A stretch of DNA of 64,000 nucleotides, taken from positions 5,952,001-6,016,000 of the forward strand of contig NC_134930.1 in assembly GCF_051020765.1 (NCBI RefSeq), given 5' to 3'. This DNA is from Lasioglossum baleicum (lineage: Eukaryota > Arthropoda > Insecta > Hymenoptera > Halictidae). Of the stretch, positions 11,871 to 24,600 are shown piece after piece. Position 1 is the stretch's first letter. Every line of letters starts with the position of its first letter. The notes below the pieces were generated by a model. That model was not told the origin of the DNA and did not search any database. It worked only from the letters and a program-made list of their open reading frames with translations. The position numbers were made by a program, and so were the translations under genes.

Positions 11871-12775
11871 GCTAAGAAGGTAGTGTATACCTGTTCGCGG
11901 ACGACACCGATCAGTCCCATCTCGGCCTCATGGCTAAGAAGGTAGTGTATACCAGTTCGGGGACGAAACCGGTGAGTCCCATCTCGGCCTCATGGCTAAG
12001 AAGGTAGTGTATACCAGTTCAGGGACGACACCGGTGTGTCTCATCTCGACCTCATGGCTAAGAAGGTAGTGTATACCTGTTCGCGGACGACACCGATCAG
12101 TCCCATCTCGGCCTCATGGCTAAGAAGGTAGTGAATACCTGTTCGCGGACGACACCGATCAGTTCCATCTCGGCCTCATGGCTAAGAAGGTAGTGTATAC
12201 CAGTTCCGGACGACACCGGTAAGTCCCTTCTCGGCCTCATGGCTAAGAAGGTAGTGTATACCAGTTCGGGGACGAAACCGGTGAGTCCCATCTCGGCCTC
12301 ATGGCTAAGAAGGTAGTGTATACCTGTTCGCGGACGACACCGATCAGTCCCATCTCGGCCTCATGGCTAAGGAGGTAGTGTATACCAGTTCCGGACGACA
12401 CCGGTGAGTCCCATCTCGGCCTCATGGCTAAGAAGGTAGTGTATACCAGTTCGGGGACGAAACCGGTGTCCCATCTCGGCCTCATGGCTAAGAAGGTAGT
12501 GTATACCTGTTCGGGGACGACACCGGTGTGTCTCATCTCGACCTCATGGCTAAGAAGGTAGTGTATAGCAGTTCCGGACGACACCGGTAAGTCCCTTCTC
12601 GGCTTCATGGCTAAGAAGGTAGTGTATACCAGTTCGGGGACGAAACCGGTGAGTCCCATCTCGGCCTCATGGCTAAGAAGGTAGTGTATACCAGTTCCGG
12701 ACGACACCGGTAAGTCCCTTCTCGGCCTCATGGCTAAGAAGGTAGTGTATACCAGTTCGGGGACGAAACCGGTGA

Positions 12776-15700
12776 GTCCCATCTCGGCCTCATGGCTAAG
12801 AAGGTAGTGTATACCTGTTCGCGGACGACACCGATCAGTCCCATCTCGGCCTCATGGCTAAGAAGGTAGTGTATACCAGTTCGTGGACGAAACCGGTGAG
12901 TCCCATCTCAGCCTCATGGCTAAGAAGGTAGTGTATACCTGTTCGCGGACAACACCGATCAGTCCCATCTCGGCCTCATGGCTAAGAAGGTAGTGTATAC
13001 CAGTTCGGGGACGAAACCGGTGAGTCCCATCTCGGCCTCATGGCTAAGAAGGTAGTGTATACCTGTGCGCGGACGACACCGATCAGTCCTATCTCGGCCT
13101 CATGGCTAAGAAGGTAGTGTATACCAGTTCGGGGACGAAACCGGTGAGTTCCATCTCGGCCTCATGGCTAAGAAGGTAGTGTATACCAGTTCGCGGACGA
13201 CACCGATCAGTCCCATCTCGGCCTCATGGCTAAGAAGGTAGTGTATACCAGTTCGGGGACGAAACCGGTGAGTCCCATCTCGGCCTCATGGCTAAGAAGG
13301 TAGTGTATACCTGTTCGCGGACGACACCGATCAGTCCCATCTCGGCCACATGGCTAAGAAGGTAGTGTATACCAGTTCGGGGACGAAACCGGTGAGTCCC
13401 ATCTCGGCCTCATGGCTAAGAAGGTAGTGTATACCTGTTCGCGGACTACACCGATCAGTACCATCTCGGCCTCATGGCTAAGAAGGTAGTGTATACCAGT
13501 TCGCGGTCGACACCAATCAGTCCCATCTCGGCCTCATGACTAAGAAGGTAGTGTATACCAGTTCGGGGACGAAACCGGTGAGTCCCATCTCGGCCTCATG
13601 GCTAAGAAGGTAGTGTATACCTGTTCGCGGACAACACCGATCAGTCCCATCTCGGCCTCATGGCTAAGAAGGTAGTGTATACCAGTTCCAGACGACACCG
13701 GTGAGTCCCATCTCGGCCTCATGGCTAAGAAGGTAGTGTATACCTGTTCGCGGACGACACCGATCAGTCCCATCTCGGCCTCATGGCTAAGAAGGTAGTG
13801 TATACCAGTTCCGGACGAAACCGGTGAGTCCAACCTCGGCCTCATGGCTAAGAAGGTAGTGTATACCTGTTCGCGGACGACACCGATCAGTCCCATCTCG
13901 GCCTCATGGCTAAGAAGGTAGTGTATACCAGTTCGGGGACGAAACCGGTGAGTCCCATCTCGGCCTCATGGCTAAGAAGGTAGTGTATACCAGTTCAGGG
14001 ACGACACCGGTGTGTCTCATCTCGACCTCATGGCTAAGAAGGTAGTGTATACCTGTTCGCGGACGACACCGATCAGTCCCATCTCGGCCTCATGGCTAAG
14101 AAGGTAGTGAATACCTGTTCGCGGACGACACCGATCAGTTCCATCTCGGCCTCATGGCTAAGAAGGTAGTGTATACCAGTTCCGGACGACACCGGTAAGT
14201 CCCTTCTCGGCCTCATGGCTAAGAAGGTAGTGTATACCAGTTCGGGGACGAAACCGGTGAGTCCCATCTCGGCCTCATGGCTAAGAAGGTAGTGTATACC
14301 TGTTCGCGGACGACACCGATCAGTCCCATCTCGGCCTCATGGCTAAGGAGGTAGTGTATACCAGTTCCGGACGACACCGGTGAGTCCCATCTCGGCCTCA
14401 TGGCTAAGAAGGTAGTGTATACCAGTTCGGGGACGAAACCGGTGTCCCATCTCGGCCTCATGGCTAAGAAGGTAGTGTATACCTGTTCGGGGACGACACC
14501 GGTGTGTCTCATCTCGACCTCATGGCTAAGAAGGTAGTGTATAGCAGTTCCGGACGACACCGGTAAGTCCCTTCTCGGCTTCATGGCTAAGAAGGTAGTG
14601 TATACCAGTTCGGGGACGAAACCGGTGAGTCCCATCTCGGCCTCATGGCTAAGAAGGTAGTGTATACCTGTTCGCGGACGACACCGATCAGTCCCATCTC
14701 GGCCTCATGGCTAAGAAGGTAGTGTATACCAGTTCCGGACGACACCGGTGAGTCCCATCTCGGCCTCATGGCTAAGAAGGTAGTGTATACCTGTTCGCGG
14801 ACGACACCGATCAGTCCCATCTCGGCCTCATGGCTAAGGAGGTAGTGTATACCAGTTCCGGACGACACCGGTGAGTCCCATCTCGGCCTCATGGCTAAGA
14901 AGGTAGTGTATACCAGTTCGGGGACGAAACCGGTGTCCCATCTCGGCCTCATGGCTAAGAAGGTAGTGTATACCTGTTCGGGGACGACACCGGTGTGTCT
15001 CATCTCGACCTCATGGCTAAGAAGGTAGTGTATAGCAGTTCCGGACGACACCGGTAAGTCCCTTCTCGGCTTCATGGCTAAGAAGGTAGTGTATACCAGT
15101 TCGGGGACGAAACCGGTGAGTCCCATCTCGGCCTCATGGCTAAGAAGGTAGTGTATACCTGTTCGCGGACGACACCGATCAGTCCCATCTCGGCCTCATG
15201 GCTAAGAAGGTAGTGTATACCAGTTCCGGACGAAACCGGTGAGTCCAACCTCGGCCTCATGGCTAAGAAGGTAGTGTATACCTGTTCGCGGACGACACCG
15301 ATCAGTCCCATCTCGGCCTCATGGCTAAGAAGGTAGTGTATACCAGTTCGGGGACGAAACCGGTGAGTCCCATCTCGGCCTCATGGCTAAGAAGGTAGTG
15401 TATACCAGTTCAGGGACGACACCGGTGTGTCTCATCTCGACCTCATGGCTAAGAAGGTAGTGTATACCTGTTCGCGGACGACACCGATCAGTCCCATCTC
15501 GGCCTCATGGCTAAGAAGGTAGTGAATACCTGTTCGCGGACGACACCGATCAGTTCCATCTCGGCCTCATGGCTAAGAAGGTAGTGTATACCAGTTCCGG
15601 ACGACACCGGTAAGTCCCTTCTCGGCCTCATGGCTAAGAAGGTAGTGTATACCAGTTCGGGGACGAAACCGGTGAGTCCCATCTCGGCCTCATGGCTAAG

Positions 15701-16166
15701 AAGGTAGTGTATACCTGTTCGCGGACGACACCGATCAGTCCCATCTCGGCCTCATGGCTAAGGAGGTAGTGTATACCAGTTCCGGACGACACCGGTGAGT
15801 CCCATCTCGGCCTCATGGCTAAGAAGGTAGTGTATACCAGTTCGGGGACGAAACCGGTGTCCCATCTCGGCCTCATGGCTAAGAAGGTAGTGTATACCTG
15901 TTCGGGGACGACACCGGTGTGTCTCATCTCGACCTCATGGCTAAGAAGGTAGTGTATAGCAGTTCCGGACGACACCGGTAAGTCCCTTCTCGGCTTCATG
16001 GCTAAGAAGGTAGTGTATACCAGTTCGGGGACGAAACCGGTGAGTCCCATCTCGGCCTCATGGCTAAGAAGGTAGTGTATACCAGTTCCGGACGACACCG
16101 GTAAGTCCCTTCTCGGCCTCATGGCTAAGAAGGTAGTGTATACCAGTTCGGGGACGAAACCGGTGA
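12776..16166 (+). repeat. 3,391 bp higher-order unit, copy 2
   Basis: Tandem copy of 9,385-12,775 with every compared marker at offset 3,391, including the private TTCCAGACG change at 13,689. Its inner 491 bp duplication lies near 14.28-15.26 kb. The identity implies recent unequal exchange or, less interestingly, an assembly duplication. Confidence 0.88.
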
Positions 16167-16949
16167 GTCCCATCTCGGCCTCATGGCTAAGAAGGTAGTG
16201 TATACCTGTTCGCGGACGACACCGATCAGTCCCATCTCGGCCTCATGGCTAAGAAGGTAGTGTATACCAGTTCGTGGACGAAACCGGTGAGTCCCATCTC
16301 AGCCTCATGGCTAAGAAGGTAGTGTATACCTGTTCGCGGACAACACCGATCAGTCCCATCTCGGCCTCATGGCTAAGAAGGTAGTGTATACCAGTTCGGG
16401 GACGAAACCGGTGAGTCCCATCTCGGCCTCATGGCTAAGAAGGTAGTGTATACCTGTGCGCGGACGACACCGATCAGTCCTATCTCGGCCTCATGGCTAA
16501 GAAGGTAGTGTATACCAGTTCGGGGACGAAACCGGTGAGTTCCATCTCGGCCTCATGGCTAAGAAGGTAGTGTATACCAGTTCGCGGACGACACCGATCA
16601 GTCCCATCTCGGCCTCATGGCTAAGAAGGTAGTGTATACCAGTTCGGGGACGAAACCGGTGAGTCCCATCTCGGCCTCATGGCTAAGAAGGTAGTGTATA
16701 CCTGTTCGCGGACGACACCGATCAGTCCCATCTCGGCCACATGGCTAAGAAGGTAGTGTATACCAGTTCGGGGACGAAACCGGTGAGTCCCATCTCGGCC
16801 TCATGGCTAAGAAGGTAGTGTATACCTGTTCGCGGACTACACCGATCAGTACCATCTCGGCCTCATGGCTAAGAAGGTAGTGTATACCAGTTCGCGGTCG
16901 ACACCAATCAGTCCCATCTCGGCCTCATGACTAAGAAGGTAGTGTATAC
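16167..16949 (+). repeat. 3,391 bp higher-order unit, partial copy 3
   Basis: Continues the 3,391 bp periodicity (CTGTGCGCGG at 16,454, GGACTACACC near 16,833, CATGACTAAG near 16,927). It stops inside a monomer tail near 16,950, where the expected beta tail is replaced by a second GCGGACTACACC unit. That is the exchange point into the next block. Confidence 0.82.
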
Positions 16950-17999
16950 CAGTTCGCGGACTACACCGATCAGTACCATCTCGGCCTCATGGCTAAGAAG
17001 GTAGTGTATACCAGTTCGCGGACGACACCGATCAGTCCCATCTCGGCCTCATGGCTAAGAAGGTAGTGTATACCAGTTCGGGGACGAAACCGGTGAGTCC
17101 CATCTCGGCCTCATGGCTAAGAAGGTAGTGTATACCTGTTCGCGGACGACACCGATCAGTCCCATCTCGGCCTCATGGCTAAGAAGGTAGTGTATACCAG
17201 TTCCGGACGACACCGGTAAGTCCCTTCTCGGCCTCATGGCTAAGAAGGTAGTGTATACCAGTTCGGGGACGAAACCGGTGAGTTCCATCTCGGCCTCATG
17301 GCTAAGAAGGTAGTGTATACCAGTTCGCGGACGACACCGATCAGTCCCAACTCGGCCTCATGGCTAAGAAGGTAGTGTATACCAGTTCCGGACGACACCG
17401 GTGAGTCCCATCTCGGCCTCATGGCTAAGAAGGTAGTGTATACCTGTTCGCGGACGACACCGATCAGTCCCATCTCGGCCTCATGGCTAAGAAGGTAGTG
17501 TATACCAGTTCCGGACGAAACCGGTGAGTCCAACCTCGGCCTCATGGCTAAGAAGGTAGTGTATACCTGTCCGCGGACGACACCGATCAGTCCCATCTCG
17601 GCCTCATGGCTAAGAAGGTAGTGTATACCAGTTCGGGGACGAAACCGGTGAGTCCCATCTCGGCCTCATGGCTAAGAAGGTAGTGTATACCAGTTCAGGG
17701 ACGACACCGGTGTGTCTCATCTCGACCTCATGGCTAAGAAGGTAGTGTATACCTGTTCGCGGACGACACCGATCAGTCCCATCTCGGCCTCATGGCTAAG
17801 AAGGTAGTGTATACCAGTTCGCGGACGACACCGACCAGTCCCATCTCGACCTCATGGCTAAGAAGGTAGTGTATACCAGTTCGCGGACGACACCGACCAG
17901 TCCCATCTCGGCCTCATGGCTAAGAAGGTAGTGTATACCAGTTCAGGGACGACACCGGTGTGTCTCATCTCGACCTCATGGCTAAGAAGGTAGTGTATA

Positions 18000-19882
18000 C
18001 CAGTTCGGGGACGAAACCGGTGAGTCCCATCTCGGCCTCATGGCTAAGAAGGTAGTGTATACCTGTGCGCGGACGACACCGATCAGTCCTATCTCGGCCT
18101 CATGGCTAAGAAGGTAGTGTATACCAGTTCGGGGACGAAACCGGTGAGTTCCATCTCGGCCTCATGGCTAAGAAGGTAGTGTATACCAGTTCGCGGACGA
18201 CACCGATCAGTCCCATCTCGGCCACATGGCTAAGAAGGTAGTGTATACCAGTTCGGGGACGAAACCGGTGAGTCCCATCTCGGCCTCATGGCTAAGAAGG
18301 TAGTGTATACCTCTTCGCGGACGACACCGATCAGTCCCATCTCGGCCACATGGCTAAGAAGGTAGTGTATACCAGTTCGGGGACGAAACCGGTGAGTCCC
18401 ATCTCGGCCTCATGGCTAAGAAGGTAGTGTATACCTGTTCGCGGACTACACCGATCAGTACCATCTCGGCCTCATGGCTAAGAAGGTAGTGTATACCAGT
18501 TCGCGGTCGACACCAATCAGTCCCATCTCGGCCTCATGACTAAGAAGGTAGTGTATACCAGTTCGGGGACGAAACCGGTGAGTCCCATCTCGGCCTCATG
18601 GCTAAGAAGGTAGTGTATACCTGTTCGCGGACAACACCGATCAGTCCCATCTCGGCCTCATGGCTAAGAAGGTAGTGTATACCTGTTCGCGGACAACACC
18701 GATCAGTCCCATCTCGGCCTCATGGCTAAGAAGGTAGTGTATACCAGTTCCGGACGACACCGGTGAGTCCCATCTCGGCGTCATGGCTAAGAAGGTAGTG
18801 TATACCTGTTCGCGGACGACACCGATCAGTCCCATCTCGGCCTCATGGCTAAGAAGGTAGTGTATACCAGTTCGGGGACGAAACCGGTGAGTCCCATCTC
18901 GGCCTCATGGCTAAGAAGGTAGTGTATACCTGTTAGCGGACGACACCGATCAGTCCCATCTCGGCCTCATGGCTAAGAAGGTAGTGTATACCAGTTCCGG
19001 ACGACACCGGTAAGTCCCTTCTCGGCCACATGGCTAAGAAGGTAGTGTATACCAGTTCGGGGACGAAACCGGTGAGTCCCATCTCGGCCTCATGGCTAAG
19101 AAGGTAGTGTATACCTGTTCGCGGACGACACCGATCAGTCCCATCTCGGCCTCATGGCTAAGAAGGTAGTGTATACCAGTTCCGGAAGAAACCGGTGAGT
19201 CCAATCTCGGCCTCATGGCTAAGAAGGTAGTGTATACCTGTTCGCGGACGACACCGATCAGTCCCATCTCGGCCTCATGGCTAAGAAGGTAGTGTATACC
19301 TGTTCGCGGACGACACCGATCAGTCCCATCTCGGCCTCATGGCTAAGAAGGTAGTGAATACCTGTTCGCGGACGACACCGATCAGTTCCATCTCGGCCTC
19401 ATGGCTAAGAAGGTAGTGTATACCAGTTCCGGACGACACCGGTAAGTCCCTTCTCGGCCTCATGGCTAAGAAAGTAGTGTATACCAGTTCGGGGACGAAA
19501 CCGGTGAGTCCCATCTCGGCCTCATGGCTAAGAAGGTAGTGTATACCTGTTCGCGGACGACACCGATCAGTCCCATCTCGGCCTCATGGCTAAGGAGGTA
19601 GTGTATACCAGTTCCGGACGACACCGGTGAGTCCCATCTCGGCCTCATGGCTAAGAAGGTAGTGTATACCAGTTCGGGGACGAAACCGGTGTCCCATCTC
19701 GGCCTCATGGCTAAGAAGGTAGTGTATACCTGTTCGGGGACGACACCGGTGTGTCTCATCTCGACCTCATGGCTAAGAAGGTAGTGTATAGCAGTTCCGG
19801 ACGACACCGGTAAGTCCCTTCTCGGCTTCATGGCTAAGAAGGTAGTGTATACCAGTTCGGGGACGAAACCGGTGAGTCCCAT
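18000..19882 (+). repeat. Copy of the 1.1-3.0 kb block
   Basis: Ordered rare variants match about 1,090-3,000 at offsets of 16,912 then 16,851 bp. The last occurrence of the CTGTGCGCGG tail in the window is at 18,063. A small local change is AAGAAAGTAGTG near 19,471, where the usual core has AAGAAGGTAGTG. Confidence 0.83.
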
Positions 19883-20810
19883 CTCGGCCTCATGGCTAAG
19901 AAGGTAGTGTATACCTGTTCGCGGACGACACCGATCAGTCCCATCTCGGCCTCATGGCTAAGAAGGTAGTGTATACCAGTTCCGGACGAAACCGGTGAGT
20001 CCAACCTCGGCCTCATGGCTAAGAAGGTAGTGTATACCTGTTCGCGGACGACACCGATCAGTCCCATCTCGGCCTCATGGCTAAGAAGGTAGTGTATACC
20101 TGTTCGCGGACGACACCGATCAGTCCCATCTCGGCCTCATGGCTAAGAAGGTAGTGTATACCAGTTCGGGGACGAAACCGGTGAGTCCCATCTCGGCCTC
20201 ATGGCTAAGAAGGTAGTGTATACCTGTTAGCGGACGACACCGATCAGTCCCATCTCGGCCTCGTGGCTAAGAAGGTAGTGTATACCAGTTCCGGACGACA
20301 CCGGTAAGTCCCTTCTCGGCCACATGGCTAAGAAGGTAGTGTATACCAGTTCGGGGACGAAACCGGTGAGTCCCATCTCGGCCTCATGGCTAAGAAGGTA
20401 GTGTATACCTGTTCGCGGACGACACCGATCAGTCCCATCTCGGCCTCATGGCTAAGAAGGTAGTGTATACCAGTTCCGGAAGAAACCGGTGAGTCCAATC
20501 TCGGCCTCATGGCTAAGAAGGTAGTGTATACCTGTTCGCGAACGACACCGATCAGTCCCATCTCGGCCTCATGGCTAAGAAGGTAGTGTATACCTGTTCG
20601 CGGACGACACCGATCAGTCCCATCTCGGCCTCATGGCTAAGAAGGTAGTGAATACCTGTTCGCGGACGACACCGATCAGTTCCATCTCGGCCTCATGGCT
20701 AAGAAGGTACTGTATACCAGTTCCGGACGACACCGGTAAGTCCCTTCTCGGCCTCATGGCTAAGAAGGTAGTGTATACCAGTTCGGGGACGAAACCGGTG
20801 AGTCCCATCT
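18840..20810 (+). repeat. 1,294 bp (21-monomer) tandem pair
   Basis: The series CTGTTAGCGG (18,932 and 20,226), CCGGAAGAAACC, TAGTGAATACC and the unit starting GTTCCATCTCGG recurs at offset 1,294 bp. The second copy has private point changes: GCCTCGTGGC near 20,262, CGCGAACGAC near 20,538 and AAGGTACTGTAT near 20,710. The last change removes a stop codon and creates the only plus-strand open frame longer than 60 codons. Confidence 0.8.
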
Positions 20811-21639
20811 CGGCCTCATGGCTAAGAAGGTAGTGTATACCAGTTCGGGGACGAAACCGGTGAGTCCCATCTCGGCCTCATGGCTAAGAAGGTAGTGTAT
20901 ACCTGTTCGCGGACGACACCGATCAGTCCCATCTCGGCCACATGGCTAAGAAGGTAGTGTATACCAGTTCGGGGACGAAACCGGTGAGTCCCATCTCGGC
21001 CTCATGGCTAAGAAGGTAGTGTATACCTGTTCGGGGACTACACCGATCAGTACCATCTCGGCCTCATGGCTAAGAAGGTAGTGTATACCAGTTCGCGGTC
21101 GACACCAATCAGTCCCATCTCGGCCTCATGACTAAGAAGGTAGTGTATACCAGTTCGGGGACGAAACCGGTGAGTCCCATCTCGGCCTCATGGCTAAGAA
21201 GGTAGTGTATACCTGTTCGCGGACAACACCGATCAGTCCCATCTCGGCCTCATGGCTAAGAAGGTAGTGTATACCAGTTCCGGACGACACCGGTGAGTCC
21301 CATCTCGGCCTCATGGCTAAGAAGGTAGTGTATACCTGTTCGCGGACGACACCGATCAGTCCCATCTCGGCCTCATGGCTAAGAAGGTAGTGTATACCAG
21401 TTCCGGACGAAACCGGTGAGTCCAACCTCGGCCTCATGGCTAAGAAGGTAGTGTATACCTGTTCGCGGACGACACCGATCAGTCCCATCTCGGCCTCATG
21501 GCTAAGAAGGTAGTGTATACCAGTTCGGGGACGAAACCGGTGAGTCCCATCTCGGCCTCATGGCTAAGAAGGTAGTGTATACCTGTTAGCGGACGACACC
21601 GATCAGTCCCATCTCGGCCTCATGGCTAAGAAGGTAGTG

Positions 21640-24600
21640 TATACCAGTTCCGGACGACACCGGTAAGTCCCTTCTCGGCCACATGGCTAAGAAGGTAGTG
21701 TATACCAGTTCGGGGACGAAACCGGTGAGTCCCATCTCGGCCTCATGGCTAAGAAGGTAGTGTATACCTGTTCGCGGACGACACCGATCAGTCCCATCTC
21801 GGCCTCATGGCTAAGAAGGTAGTGTATACCAGTTCCGGAAGAAACCGGTGAGTCCAATCTCGGCCTCATGGCTAAGAAGGTAGTGTATACCTGTTCGCGG
21901 ACGACACCGATCAGTTCCATCTCGGCCTCATGGCTAAGAAGGTAGTGTATACCAGTTCCGGACGACACCGGTAAGTCCCTTCTCGGCCTCATGGCTAAGA
22001 AGGTAGTGTATACCAGTTCGGGGACGAAACCGGTGAGTCCCATCTCGGCCTCATGGCTAAGAAGGTAGTGTATACCTGTTCGCGGACGACACCGATCAGT
22101 CCCATCTCGGCCTCATGGCTAAGGAGGTAGTGTATACCAGTTCCGGACGACACCGGTGAGTCCCATCTCGGCCTCATGGCTAAGAAGGTAGTGTATACCA
22201 GTTCGGGGACGAAACCGGTGTCCCATCCCGGCCTCATGGCTAAGAAGGTAGTGTATACCTGTTCGGGGACGACACCGGTGTGTCTCATCTCGACCTCATG
22301 GCTAAGAAGGTAGTGTATAGCAGTTCCGGACGACACCGGTAAGTCCCTTCTCGGCTTCATGGCTAAGAAGGTAGTGTATACCAGTTCGGGGACGAAACCG
22401 GTGAGTCCCATCTCGGCCTCATGGCTAAGAAGGTAGTGTATACCTGTTCGCGGACGACACCGATCAGTCCCATCTCGGCCACATCGCTAAGAAGGTAGTG
22501 TATACCTGTTCGCGGACAACACCGATCAGTCCCATCTCGGCCTCATGGCTAAGAAGGTAGTGTATACCAGTTCCGGACGACACCGGTGAGTCCCATCTCG
22601 GCCTCATGGCTAAGAAGGTAGTGTATACCTGTTCGCGGACGACACCGATCAGTCCCTTCTCGGCCTCATGGCTAAGAAGGTAGTGTATACCAGTTCGGGG
22701 GCGAAACCGGTGAGTCCCATCTCGGCCTCATGGCTAAGAAGGTAGTGTATACCTGTTCGCGGACGACACCGATCAGTCCCATCTCGGCCTCGTGGCTAAG
22801 AAGGTAGTGTATACCAGATCCGGACGACACCGGTAAGTCCCTTCTCGGCCTCATGGCTAAGAAGGTAGTGTATACCAGTTCGGGGACGAAACCGGTGAGT
22901 CCCAACTCGGCCTCATGGCTAAGATGGTAGTGTATACCAGTCCCGGGGGCACCGGTAAGTCCCTTCTCGGCCTCATGGCTAAGAAGGTAGTGTATACCAG
23001 TTCGGGGACGAAACCGGTGAATCCCATCTTGGCCTCCTGGCTAAGAAGGTAGTGTATACCTGTTCGCGGAAGACACCGATCAGTCCCATCTCGGCCTCAT
23101 GGCTAAGAAGGTAGTGTATACCAGTTCGGGGACGAAACCGGTGAGTCCCATCTCGGCCTCATGGCTAAGATGGTAGTGTATACCTGTTCGCGGACGACAC
23201 CGGTAAGTCCCTTCTCGGCCTCATGGCTAAGAAGGTAGTGTATACCTGTTCGCGGACGACACCGATCAGTCCCATCTCGGCCACATGGCTAAGAAGGTAG
23301 TGTATACCTGTTCGCGGACAACACCGATCAGTCCCATCTCTGCCTCATGGCTAAGAAGGTAGTGTATACCAGTTCCGGACGACACCGGTGAGTCCCATCT
23401 CGGCCTCATGGCTAAGAAGGTAGTGTATACCTTTTCGCGGACGACACCGATCAGTCCCTTCTCGGCCTCATGGCTAAGAAGGTAGTGTATACCAGTTCGG
23501 GGACGAAACCGGTGAGTCCCATCTCGGCCTCATGGCTAAGAAGGTAGTGTATACCTGTTCGCGGACGACACCGATCAGTCCCATCTCGGCCTCATGGCTA
23601 AGAAGGTAGTGTATACCAGTTCGGGGACGAAACCGGTGAGTCCCACCTCGGCCTCATGGCTAAGAAGGTAGTGTATACCTGATCGCGGACGACACCGATC
23701 AGTCCCATCTCGGCCTCATGGCTAAGAAGGTAGTGTATACCTGTTCGCGGACAACACCGATCAGTCCCATCTCTGCCTCATGGCTAAGAAGGTAGTGTAT
23801 ACCAGTTCCGGACGACACCGGTGAGTCCCATCTCGGCCTCATGGCTAAGAAGGTAGTGTATACCTGTTCGCGGACGACACCGATCAGTCCCTTCTCGGCC
23901 GCATGGCTAAGAAGGTAGTGTATACCAGTTCGGGGACGAAACCGGTGAGTCCCACCTCGGCCTCATAGCTAAGAAGGTAGTGTATACCTGTTCGCGGACG
24001 ACACCGATCAGTCCCATCTCGGCCTCATGGCTAAGAAGGTAGTGTATACCAGTTCCAGACGACACCGGTAAGTCCCTTCTCGGCCTCATGGCTAAGGAGG
24101 TAGTGTATACCAGTTCGGGGACGAAACCGGTGAGTCCCACCTCGGCCTCATAGCTAAGAAGGTAGTGTATACCTGTTCGCGGACGACACCGATCAGTCCC
24201 TTCTCGGCCTCATGGCTAAGAAGGTAGTGTATACCAGTTCGGGGACGAAACCGGTAAGTCCCATCTCGGCCTCATGGCTAAGAAGGTAGTGTATACCTGT
24301 TCGCGGACGACACCGATCAGTCCCATCTCGGCCTCATGGCTAAGAAGGTAGTGTATACCAGTTCGGGGACGAAACCGGTGAGTCCCATCTCGGCCTCATG
24401 GCTAAGAAGGTAGTGTATACCAGTTCGGGGACGAAACCGGTGAGTCCCATCTCGGCCTCATGGCTAAGAAGGTAGTGTATACCAGTTCGGGGACGAAACC
24501 GGTGAGTCCCATCTCGGCCTCATGGCTAAGAAGGTAGTGTATACCTGTTCGCGGACAACACCGATCAGTCCCATCTCGGCCTCATGGCTAAGAAGGTAGT

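Larger units (their letters stand above)
9385..12775 (+). repeat. 3,391 bp higher-order unit, copy 1
   Basis: All markers checked from about 9.4 to 13.56 kb recur 3,391 bp to the right: AGTTCGTGGACG (9,481 and 12,872), CTGTGCGCGG (9,672 and 13,063), TTCCAGACG (10,298 and 13,689), the CTAAGGAGG unit, the GGTGTCCC deletion and TATAGCAG. The unit is 55 monomers. Copies look identical at every marker I compared. It contains the second 1,361 bp unit plus a 491 bp tandem duplication. Confidence 0.88.

Noticed and set aside
22939..22958. G-quadruplex from AGTCCCGGGGGC
   Set aside because: It has a single G run, with no series of four G tracts nearby; other GGGG runs are one per beta monomer, about 62 bp or more apart.
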